DNA from: Gemmatimonas sp.
GTDB taxonomy: Bacteria > Gemmatimonadota > Gemmatimonadetes > Gemmatimonadales > Gemmatimonadaceae
Assembly (NCBI RefSeq): GCF_021298855.1
Contig: NZ_JAJTHI010000040.1
Coordinates: 1-64,000, forward strand
DNA: 64,000 bases
Direction of reading: 5' to 3'
Positions 41,042 through 48,955 of the stretch are shown one piece after another. A program made the translations under genes and the position numbers. Position 1 is the first letter of the stretch; each line of letters opens with the position of its first letter. The notes under the pieces were generated by a model, which was not told the DNA's origin, did not search any database, and saw nothing but the letters and a program-made list of their open reading frames with translations.

Positions 41042-42034
41042 ATGATCGAAACGCTCAAGGCCAACCTGCTCTCACCCATTCCCCTCGCCTTCGCGCTGGG
41101 CATCGTTGCGCGCCTGGTGAAGAGCGAGTTCTCGCTGCCGAAGGACATCTACAGCGCGCTGTCCATCTACCTCCTGTTCGCCCTCGGCCTGAAGGGCGGG
41201 GTGGAGCTCTCACACGCCAGCTTCGATGCCATCGTCGCGCCCGCCGGGGTGACGCTGCTGCTGGGGTGCATCACGCCGCTGACGGCCTACGCGGCCATGC
41301 GGTACGTGGGCCGATTCAATGCCAGCGACTCGGCCGGGATGGCGGCACACTACGGGTCGGTGAGCGCCGTCACGTTCATCGCCGCCCAGCAATTCATGGT
41401 GCGCGTGGGCGCGCCGGCGGAAGGGTACATGCCCACGCTGCTCACGCTGCTCGAAAGCCCCGGCATTCACATTGCGCTCGCGATTGGGGCCATTCAACGC
41501 AACAAGCAGCTGCTTGCCACGGGCGGTCACGCGGCCGCGCAGGGCAGCATGAAGGAGGTGCTGCACGAGGTACTCACCGGGCGCACGATGATTCTGCTGG
41601 TGGGTGGCCTGATTGTGGGCTTCTTCATGGGCGAAGCCGGGTGGAAGGCGGTATCGCCGTTCTTCGACAGCGGCTTCAAGGGCGCGCTGATGCTCTTCCT
41701 GCTGGAAATGGGGGTGGTGGCCGGCGATCGCCTCGGTGACCTCAAGAAAGTGGGGCCGTTCCTGCTGGGTTTCGGCATTCTGATGCCCCTGGCGCACGGC
41801 GCGCTGGGCGTGGTGCTTGGCGAGTGGGCGGGGTTGTCGCCGAGTGGCGCCGCTGTCCTTGGCACGATGGCGGCGAGTGCGAGCTACATCGCCGCGCCGC
41901 CCGCCGTGCGCCTCACGCTGCCGGAAGCGAACCCCACGTACTCACTCACGGCGGCGCTCGCGATCACGTTCCCGTTCAACATCCTCGCCGGAATCCCGAT
42001 CTTCTACGCGCTTGCACAGCGCCTTGCCGCCTGA
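41042..42034 (+). CDS. sbtA: SbtA sodium-dependent bicarbonate transporter
   Basis: The 330-residue membrane protein matches the SbtA family: about ten hydrophobic segments, with KGGVELSHASFDAIVAPAG, AAHYGSVSAVTFIAAQQF (the substrate-site GSVSAVTF) and SYIAAPPAVRLTLPEANPT as the hallmark second-half motif. It imports bicarbonate with sodium. It is followed by sbtB, a carbonic anhydrase and a LysR gene with little spacing. SbtA is best known from cyanobacteria; its presence here points to managing inorganic carbon in a non-cyanobacterium. Confidence 0.93.
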   Translation: MIETLKANLLSPIPLAFALGIVARLVKSEFSLPKDIYSALSIYLLFALGLKGGVELSHASFDAIVAPAGVTLLLGCITPLTAYAAMRYVGRFNASDSAGMAAHYGSVSAVTFIAAQQFMVRVGAPAEGYMPTLLTLLESPGIHIALAIGAIQRNKQLLATGGHAAAQGSMKEVLHEVLTGRTMILLVGGLIVGFFMGEAGWKAVSPFFDSGFKGALMLFLLEMGVVAGDRLGDLKKVGPFLLGFGILMPLAHGALGVVLGEWAGLSPSGAAVLGTMAASASYIAAPPAVRLTLPEANPTYSLTAALAITFPFNILAGIPIFYALAQRLAA

Positions 42035-42044
42035 GGTCACGGTC

Positions 42045-42371
42045 ATGCTCACCTTTCCGTTCAAGCTGGTCACGATCATTGCCGAGCCGGTGCTGGAGCC
42101 GCGCATCACGCAGGAACTGCGTCGCCTGGGCGCCACCGGGTTCACGGTGGTCGAGGGGCGCGGCCAAGGCTCCCGGGCGCTGCACGCCGCCGAGATCCCG
42201 GGCATCAACGTGCGGATCGAGACCATCGTCCCACCCGACGTGGCGGAGCGCATCGTGGATCACATCGCCCGCAGCTACTTCACCGACTACGAGGTGATTG
42301 CCTACCTGTCCGACGTCGCCGTGGTACGCGGCGACAAGTACCGCCAGTCCCCCAATCCCGGAGGCCTCTGA
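42045..42371 (+). CDS. sbtB: SbtB, PII-like regulator of SbtA
   Basis: The 108-residue product has the ferredoxin-like PII fold (KLVTIIAEPVLEPRITQEL, TGFTVVEGRGQGSR) with a T-loop-like segment after VRIETIV and VVRGDKY near the end. It lacks the uridylylated Tyr of classical PII and the C-terminal Cys pair seen in some cyanobacterial SbtB. SbtB binds adenine nucleotides including cAMP and blocks SbtA. It begins ten bases after sbtA. Confidence 0.88.
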   Translation: MLTFPFKLVTIIAEPVLEPRITQELRRLGATGFTVVEGRGQGSRALHAAEIPGINVRIETIVPPDVAERIVDHIARSYFTDYEVIAYLSDVAVVRGDKYRQSPNPGGL

Positions 42372-42372
42372 C

Positions 42373-43104
42373 ATGTGCACGTCTTGTGATATTCCCACGC
42401 CTCGGCCTTCGCGCCGGGCCTTCCTGCACTCGGCCACCGTGGCGGGGGCGGCGCTGCTGGGCGGCAGTGTGGCGTCCGGCGCCCTGGCCGCGCCGGCGTG
42501 GGCCCACGGTTCCCCCCGCACCATGCCTGACCCGTTCCCCGATCCCGCGGCGGCGCTCGCTGCGCTGTACGAGGGCAATGCGCGATTCGTGAACGGCCAG
42601 GTGATGGCGCCCAACCGCAACATGGCGCGACTCAAGGAAGTGGCGGCGGGACAGAAGCCCTTCGCCGCCTTCCTCGGCTGCGCCGACTCGCGTGTGCCCA
42701 TCGAGATCGTCTTCGACCAGGGCTTCGGCGACATCTTCGTGACGCGCATCGCCGGCAACGTGGCGGATCCGGCCATCATCGGGTCGCTGGAGTTCGGCAC
42801 CGAGGTGCTGGGGGCGCAAGTCCTGTACGTGTTGGGCCACACGAAGTGCGGCGCCGTGTCGGCCACCATGGCGGGCAACGAGGTGCCGGGACAGATCTCC
42901 ACGCTGTACCAGCACCTCCGGCGTGCGGCCAAGGAAAGCGGCGGCGACGTGAATCGGGCCATTGCGCGCAACGTCGAGGTGCAGGCGGAGATTCTCAAGG
43001 AAGCCTCACCGGTGATTGCGCGACGGGTGAAGGCCGGCACGCTCGTCATTGCCGGCGGTGTGTATGACCTTGACACCGGCACGGTGACGCCGGTCTCTGT
43101 CTAA
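42373..43104 (+). CDS. Tat-exported beta carbonic anhydrase
   Basis: The 243-residue product starts with a twin-arginine signal (PSRRAFLHSATVAGAALLG ... AWA), so the enzyme should be exported folded, with zinc. The beta-class zinc ligands and catalytic dyad are visible in LGCADSRVP and LGHTKCGAV. It interconverts CO2 and bicarbonate outside the cytosol, which would feed SbtA. It starts two bases after sbtB and its stop overlaps the LysR start (TAATG). Confidence 0.93.
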   Translation: MCTSCDIPTPRPSRRAFLHSATVAGAALLGGSVASGALAAPAWAHGSPRTMPDPFPDPAAALAALYEGNARFVNGQVMAPNRNMARLKEVAAGQKPFAAFLGCADSRVPIEIVFDQGFGDIFVTRIAGNVADPAIIGSLEFGTEVLGAQVLYVLGHTKCGAVSATMAGNEVPGQISTLYQHLRRAAKESGGDVNRAIARNVEVQAEILKEASPVIARRVKAGTLVIAGGVYDLDTGTVTPVSV

Positions 43105-44018
43105 TGGCCCCGCTCTCCCTCAACACCCTCAACTACCAGCATCTCCTGTACTTCTGGGTGGTGGCGCGTGAAGGCAGCATCACGCGCGCCACCGAGGTCC
43201 TGCATCTCACGCAGCCCACCATCAGCACGCAGCTCAAGCAGCTGGAGCGGTCGCTGGGGGCGGCGCTGTTCGCCAAGCGCGGGCGCCACCTCGTGCTCAC
43301 CGAAACGGGGCACCTCGTCTTTCATTACGCCGACGACATGTTCCGCACGGGGCGTGAGCTCACGGAGGCGCTCGCGCGCGGTGATGCACGACTCCCCGCC
43401 AAACTGGTCGTGGGCATCTCCGACTCGCTCCCCAAACTCACCACCTGGCGGCTGCTTCGCCCGGCGCTCGACGCCCTGCCGGGGCTGCGCCTCACCTGCC
43501 GCATCGACAAGACGGAACGGCTGCTCGCCGACCTGGCGGTGCACGCGCTGGACGTGGTCCTCACCGATACGCCCGCATCGCCGGGGCTGCCCATCACGCT
43601 GTTCACGCACCTGCTTGGCGAATGCGGCCTCACCGTGTTCGGTACGGAGGAGCTGGCGAACAAGCATCGACGCAAATTCCCGGGGTCGCTGGACGGTGCG
43701 CCCTTCATCATGCCGACCAGCAACACCGCCATGCGCCGCTCGCTCGATGCGTGGTGTGTGGCGCAGGACGTGCGCCCCGACGTGGTGTGCGAGGCGGAAG
43801 ATGTGGCGCTCCTGCAGGTGTTCGGCCAGGCCGGCATGGGGCTCTTCGCCGCCCCGTCGGTGGTGGAGGCGCAGATCCGGCGCGCCTATCATGTGCGCGT
43901 GGTGGGCCGACTGCCCGATGTCCGGGAGCGCTTCTATGCCATCAGTGCCGAGCGCAAGCTGGCGCATCCGGCGGTGGTGGCGCTGAGCGAAGCGGCGCGG
44001 ACCCGGTTGTTCGGGTGA
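43104..44018 (+). CDS. LysR-family regulator, NhaR-like
   Basis: The 304-residue product has an N-terminal winged helix (LNYQHLLYFWVVAREGSITR, TQPTISTQLKQLERSLG) with the NhaR-type opening, then a periplasmic-binding-like effector domain. Being last in the sbtAB-carbonic anhydrase operon, it probably controls that operon and itself. NhaR responds to sodium, which fits a sodium-coupled bicarbonate transporter; this link is inference. Confidence 0.88.
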   Translation: MAPLSLNTLNYQHLLYFWVVAREGSITRATEVLHLTQPTISTQLKQLERSLGAALFAKRGRHLVLTETGHLVFHYADDMFRTGRELTEALARGDARLPAKLVVGISDSLPKLTTWRLLRPALDALPGLRLTCRIDKTERLLADLAVHALDVVLTDTPASPGLPITLFTHLLGECGLTVFGTEELANKHRRKFPGSLDGAPFIMPTSNTAMRRSLDAWCVAQDVRPDVVCEAEDVALLQVFGQAGMGLFAAPSVVEAQIRRAYHVRVVGRLPDVRERFYAISAERKLAHPAVVALSEAARTRLFG

Positions 44019-44036
44019 GGTGCGCGGCCGAATCCC

Positions 44037-45662
44037 CTACGCCGGCACGGTGAACCAGAACTCGGCACCTTTTCCCACTTCCGAGTCCACGCCGATCTCG
44101 CCGCCATGGGCCTCGACGATGCCCTTGGCGATGTAGAGGCCGAGTCCCGACCCGGCGCGCAGCAGGCGGGGGGCCTGGAAATAGCGCTCGAAGAGGCGCG
44201 GGACGTCGTCCATCGCGACCCCCGGCCCCGTATCGCGCACGCTGATGCGCAGCATGTCGTCGTGCTGCGCCGCCGCGAGCACGATTTCACCGCCGTGCGG
44301 CGTGAAGCGCACGGCGTTGCCCAGCAGATTGGAAAGCACCTGCTGCAGGCGATGGCGATCGGCCAGCAGCACCGGCAGGTCCTCATCGAAGCGGCGCACG
44401 AAGCGCAGCGCCGCATCGATCATGACCGGTTCGAACATGTCCGCGCATTCCTTGAGGAGCTCCGCCGCCGGGACGCGCCGCCGCTCCACACGCAGGCGTC
44501 CCGCCGAGATGCGTGAGACATCCTGCAGATCCTGAATGAGCCCGTCGGCCTGACGCGCGGCGGCGCGCACCGCCTCGACCTCGTCGCGCGCCATGTGCGC
44601 CTGCTCCACCTCGGGCGAGATGGCGTCGGCGTCCCGCTTGAGCACCGCCCCCGTGAGCATGACAATGGCATTGACCGGGTTGCGCAGGTCGTGCGAGACG
44701 ATGGCGAGCATTTCGTCGCGCTCGCGCACGGCGCTGCGCGACTGCTGATACAGCCGGGCATTTTCGAGGGCGAGCGCCGCCAGCCCGGCAAACTGGTCGG
44801 CCACCTGCTGCTCCTCGAGCGAGTGCGTCGCCGCCGGGCGGGTGCGCACGAGGTGCAGCGCCCCGAGCGCGCGCCCGCCGGCACGCAACGGCACGAGCAG
44901 CACCGCGCTGGCGCCAAGCGCTTCGGCGCGCGCGCGTGACGCCGCATCGCGGAAGTTCGCCGTGAGCCAGGCGCCGACATCGGTGATGCGCTGCGCCTCG
45001 GCTTCGTGCGCCACCCGCGCCCCACTCGTGGGCAGCGGATCGAGTTCGAGCGGCTCCGCCACGCGCGACAGGAGCGCGGCCGTGTCCTCGTGACGGTGTG
45101 GGTCCATGTGCGTGGCGGCCGCCCGCCGCATGGCCCCATCAGCGGTGAGCAGTTCGAGCAGGCTCCATTCGCCAAGCAGCGGCACGGGCAGCTCGGCGAT
45201 GGTGGCCATCGTGGACTCCACGTCGAGCGAGGCCGCCAGCACCCACCCGGCGGTGGCGAGCAGCTTCTGTCGCTCCTCGCTCCTCACGCGTTCACTCACA
45301 TCGCGCAACGTCACCATGAAGGTGCGTTCACCGTCCATCGTGACGCGGGCGATGGACGCCTCGGCGGGGAACATCTCCCCATTCCGGCGCAGCCCGGCAA
45401 TGGCACGGCGATGGGCCATGATCCGCGCATCCGCCGGACCTTCGGCAAAGGTGCGCATGTGGCCGCGATGCACCGCGCGCGCGCCCATGGGGAGCAGCCG
45501 GTCGAGCGGCTGCCCCAGCATGTCGGCTTCGTTCCATTGAAAGATCTGTTCGGCACCGCGATTGAAGCGCACGATGCGGAAGCGGTCATCGAGCGCGATG
45601 ATCGCGTCGGCGGCAATGTCGACGATCGCGGCAAGCGCCGCGTGGGAATGCGTATCGGCCAT
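44037..45662 (-). CDS. Soluble PAS-GAF sensor histidine kinase
   Basis: The 541-residue product lacks membrane helices. It has a PAS domain (about 8-125, FNRGAEQIFQWNEADMLG), a GAF domain (about 140-300), HisKA with the phospho-acceptor in IVSHDLRNPVNAI, and HATPase_c with NLLGNAVRFTPHGGEI, DTGPGVAM and GSGLGLYIAKGIVEAHGG. No partner regulator is next to it. It is convergent with the LysR gene and divergent from the metal ATPase. Confidence 0.92.
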   Translation of the reverse strand: MADTHSHAALAAIVDIAADAIIALDDRFRIVRFNRGAEQIFQWNEADMLGQPLDRLLPMGARAVHRGHMRTFAEGPADARIMAHRRAIAGLRRNGEMFPAEASIARVTMDGERTFMVTLRDVSERVRSEERQKLLATAGWVLAASLDVESTMATIAELPVPLLGEWSLLELLTADGAMRRAAATHMDPHRHEDTAALLSRVAEPLELDPLPTSGARVAHEAEAQRITDVGAWLTANFRDAASRARAEALGASAVLLVPLRAGGRALGALHLVRTRPAATHSLEEQQVADQFAGLAALALENARLYQQSRSAVRERDEMLAIVSHDLRNPVNAIVMLTGAVLKRDADAISPEVEQAHMARDEVEAVRAAARQADGLIQDLQDVSRISAGRLRVERRRVPAAELLKECADMFEPVMIDAALRFVRRFDEDLPVLLADRHRLQQVLSNLLGNAVRFTPHGGEIVLAAAQHDDMLRISVRDTGPGVAMDDVPRLFERYFQAPRLLRAGSGLGLYIAKGIVEAHGGEIGVDSEVGKGAEFWFTVPA

Positions 45663-45739
45663 ACCAGACCAAGCTAATCAGGATTCGCCGAGTCCGTGAT
45701 TTCACCCTTGCGGGGCGCGGAACCGACACGCATGGATGG

Positions 45740-47638
45740 ATGGGTACGCCGCGCGATTTTCCAACCTTCATGCGAAAAGCCGATTTGTCCTTCCCCATCT
45801 CGCCTCCGCCGCTGATCGCGCTCGCGTTCCTTGTGGCTGGGTTCGCCACGCCACTCGTGCTGCCGGCCGACCCGTGGCGCGATCGCGTGTGGCTGCTGGG
45901 GCTGCTCATCACCGGCGTGCCGGTGGCGTGGCGCACGCTACGCGGCATGCTGCGGGGCGAGTTTGCCGCCGACGTGGTGGCCATGCTGGCCATCGTGGGG
46001 GCGCTGCTGCTGGGGCAGCCTCTGGCCGGTCTCGTCGTGGTGCTCATGCAGACCGGGGGCGAGGCGCTCGATGCCTATGCGGTCGCGCGCGCCTCGAATG
46101 CAGTGGCGGCCCTGGAGGCTGATGCCCCGCGGACCGCGCACCGCGTGCGCGAGGGGCGCGTGGAGGACATCGATGCCGGCCTCATCGAACCCGGCGACTC
46201 CCTGCTGATTCGCCCGGGGGAGCTGGTGCCGGCCGACGGCGTGGTGCTCGACGGGACCTCGCATGTGGACACGTCGCGCCTCACCGGCGAGCCGGTGCCG
46301 GTGCGAACGGCGGTCGGTGCCCGACTGCTGTCGGGCAGCGTCAACCAGGAAGGCGCGTTCACCATGCGCGCCGAACGGCGTTCGCAGGAAAGCCAGTACG
46401 CGCGCATCGTGGACCTGGTGCGCAGCGCGCAGGCCTCGAAGAGTCCGTTGCAGCGCACCGCCGATGTCTGGGCGGTGTGGTTCACCCCGCTCACCCTGGT
46501 GGCCTGCCTGGTGGCGTGGCTGGTCTCACACGACTGGACCCGCGTGCTGGCCGTCCTGGTGGTGGCCACGCCGTGCCCCCTCATTCTCGCTGCGCCGGTG
46601 GCCATCATCGGCGGCATCAATCGCGCGGCCCGGCGCGCCATCATCGTGCGTCATGGCGCCGCACTGGAGGGGCTCTCGCGTGTCGACACCGCCGTCTTCG
46701 ACAAGACGGGAACCCTGACCGTGGGCAAGCCGCAGGTGGCGCGGGTGATCGCCGGCAACGGCAGCGATCTGCGCACCGTGCTGGCCAAGGCCGCCGCCGT
46801 GGAACAGGGCTCGGGACACCTGCTGGCGCGCGTGATCGTGGCCGAGGCGGAGGCGCGTGGCGCGACGCTGGTCATGGCCACTTCGCTGCACGAAACGCCC
46901 GGCCGCGGGGTGACCGGTGAGGTGGCGGGCGAGTGGGTGGTGGTGGGATCACCGGACTTCGTACGCGAACGACTGCTGGAGCGCGTGCCCGCGGCAGCCG
47001 GACTGCTGACGACCATGGACAGCGGCGCCACGGGGCTGCGCGCGTATGTGGGCACCGCGGGTGGCGACGTGGCGCGCATCGAATTCGCCGACCAGGTCCG
47101 CCCGGAGCTCGCCCCCATGTTCGAGGCGCTGCGGGCGCTCGGCTTGCGCGACCTGTACCTCTTCTCGGGCGACCGGGAGGACAATGTGCGCGCCATTGCG
47201 CAGGCGGTGGGGATCTCGCAGTTCGCCGGCGACCTGACCGCGCAGGACAAGGCCGCCCGCGTGAGCGCCATCGAGAAGGGCGGCCGCCGGGTGCTCATGG
47301 TGGGCGACGGGACCAACGATGCGCCTTCGTTGAGTACCGCCACCGTCGGGGTGGCGCTGGCGGGGCACGGCGGCGGAGTGGTGGCCGAGGCCGCCGACGT
47401 GGTGCTGCTTGTGGACGATCCGGGGCGCATCCCCGAAGCGGTGGCGATCGGGCGCCGGGCGCTGTACATCGCCCGCCAGTCCATTGGCGTGGGGCTCGGG
47501 CTGTCGCTCGTGGGAATGGGCTTTGCGGCCGCCGGCATGCTCACACCGGTCGCGGGCGCCCTGATTCAGGAAGCGATCGATGTGGCGGTCATCCTGAATG
47601 CGTTGCGCGCGTCAAGCGGTGGGCGCGCGAGCACCTGA
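45740..47638 (+). CDS. P1B-type metal ATPase with TPCP motif
   Basis: The 632-residue ATPase has no N-terminal metal-binding domain. The actuator TGE is in SRLTGEPVPV, the membrane metal site reads VVATPCPLILAAPVA (Thr277-Pro-Cys-Pro280), the phosphorylated Asp321 is in DKTGTLTVG, and GDGTNDAPSLS is the hinge. The usual HP nucleotide motif is His360-Leu361. The TPCP signature separates it from CPC copper or zinc pumps and places it near the P1B-5 group linked to nickel/iron. The metal is not certain. Convergent with the GGDEF gene. Confidence 0.92.
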   Translation: MGTPRDFPTFMRKADLSFPISPPPLIALAFLVAGFATPLVLPADPWRDRVWLLGLLITGVPVAWRTLRGMLRGEFAADVVAMLAIVGALLLGQPLAGLVVVLMQTGGEALDAYAVARASNAVAALEADAPRTAHRVREGRVEDIDAGLIEPGDSLLIRPGELVPADGVVLDGTSHVDTSRLTGEPVPVRTAVGARLLSGSVNQEGAFTMRAERRSQESQYARIVDLVRSAQASKSPLQRTADVWAVWFTPLTLVACLVAWLVSHDWTRVLAVLVVATPCPLILAAPVAIIGGINRAARRAIIVRHGAALEGLSRVDTAVFDKTGTLTVGKPQVARVIAGNGSDLRTVLAKAAAVEQGSGHLLARVIVAEAEARGATLVMATSLHETPGRGVTGEVAGEWVVVGSPDFVRERLLERVPAAAGLLTTMDSGATGLRAYVGTAGGDVARIEFADQVRPELAPMFEALRALGLRDLYLFSGDREDNVRAIAQAVGISQFAGDLTAQDKAARVSAIEKGGRRVLMVGDGTNDAPSLSTATVGVALAGHGGGVVAEAADVVLLVDDPGRIPEAVAIGRRALYIARQSIGVGLGLSLVGMGFAAAGMLTPVAGALIQEAIDVAVILNALRASSGGRAST

Positions 47639-47664
47639 CGACGGCCCCGCAGGCGCCGGCACCG

Positions 47665-48858
47665 TCAGCCCGTGGGCAGCGGGGGACCGTCCGCCACGCA
47701 GACCCGCTCTCGGGCATGCTGCTTGGCCTTGTACAGCGCCTTGTCGGCGCGGGCCACCCAGTCGGCCACCTCTTCGTGCCCCTCGAGTTGCGCCACGCCC
47801 ACGCTCGCCCCGATCGCGAACTCCATGTTCGGGTGTGGCGCCGGCATGAGACTGAGCTGCTCCTGCAGCCGCCTGGCCAGCGTCACCGCCACCTTCCAGT
47901 CGGTGTTGAACAGGATCACCGCGAACTCGTCGCCCCCCAACCGGCAGAGCACGTCACTCTGGCGCAGAAACGTCGCGGCGAGGGCCTTGCTGAGGTTCAC
48001 GATGGCCGCGTCACCCGCCTGATGGCCGTACATGTCGTTCACGAGCTTCAGCCGGTCGATGTCGAGCATGAGCAGCGCCACCGGCTGCCGCCCCAGAGAA
48101 TGCATCTGCCGCGCCCGCGACGCCACGACATTGAAGTGCTTGCGGTTGCCCAGCCCCGTGAGCGCATCGGTGGTACTTTCGCGACGGGCCTCTTCCAGCT
48201 GCTGACCCACGCGTTCGAGCTTGTGACCAAGACTTGCGTACTGCTCCTGCTGCTGCTCACGACGGGTCCGCAGCGCACCCTCGATGGCGGACACGGCCCC
48301 GAGGACCTCCTGCTTGATGGAACCGGTCTGCATGCGCTGCAACGCCGTCTTCGCCCGCTCCATCTGCTTTTCGGTGGTGGCATCCGTCGCGTGGTCCACC
48401 AGCACCGCCTTGTGCACCGTTTCCACGCAGGCCCAGAGGGCGTCGCGGAGCTCATTGATGGAGGCCTCGACGTACCGGTGCTCGTCGCGTCGCTGCTCGG
48501 TGACGGTGCGGACCACGCCGTTCCAATCACGTGCCGACACGCCAACCGATGCGTCGTCGCGCTCGTCGAGCGCGCAACCCATGGTGGCATGGCGGCGCCA
48601 TCTGGTCAGCTCGCGTGAGAGCTCCTCCCCCGATCGGTCGGGGAGGTCGATGGGATACCGCGACAGGGCGGCGAGGATACCGCCAAGCGCATCGAGCACC
48701 AGCCCCAGACCGTCGTCGACCGGAGCGGACGGCTCGCGACCTGCCACCGGCGCGGCGGCCGGGGCGGTGGTGGCCGTCCGCACCGCGGCGTCAGTCACGC
48801 CGGTGGCATGGCTTCCTTCAGACGCCGAGAACGATTCGGAGCGCTTGTGAAAGAACAT
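47665..48858 (-). CDS. GGDEF diguanylate cyclase
   Basis: The 397-residue soluble protein has a helical N-terminal region (1-210, no recognised sensor, with a coiled coil at 190-225) and a C-terminal GGDEF domain (about 225-385). The active site RLGGDEFAVIL is intact and an inhibitory I-site RQSD lies five residues before it, so it should make c-di-GMP under product control. The ATG at 48858 (MFFHKRSESF) is preferred over one at 48900. Confidence 0.92.
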   Translation of the reverse strand: MFFHKRSESFSASEGSHATGVTDAAVRTATTAPAAAPVAGREPSAPVDDGLGLVLDALGGILAALSRYPIDLPDRSGEELSRELTRWRRHATMGCALDERDDASVGVSARDWNGVVRTVTEQRRDEHRYVEASINELRDALWACVETVHKAVLVDHATDATTEKQMERAKTALQRMQTGSIKQEVLGAVSAIEGALRTRREQQQEQYASLGHKLERVGQQLEEARRESTTDALTGLGNRKHFNVVASRARQMHSLGRQPVALLMLDIDRLKLVNDMYGHQAGDAAIVNLSKALAATFLRQSDVLCRLGGDEFAVILFNTDWKVAVTLARRLQEQLSLMPAPHPNMEFAIGASVGVAQLEGHEEVADWVARADKALYKAKQHARERVCVADGPPLPTG

Positions 48859-48955
48859 GGTGTGAGTGAGAGGCTGCCAGAGGGCTTCGGCACCACACAC
48901 ACAATGCTTGAGGCAGGGGGCGGCCTCCGGCCCGGACTGTCACACGGCAGGCACG

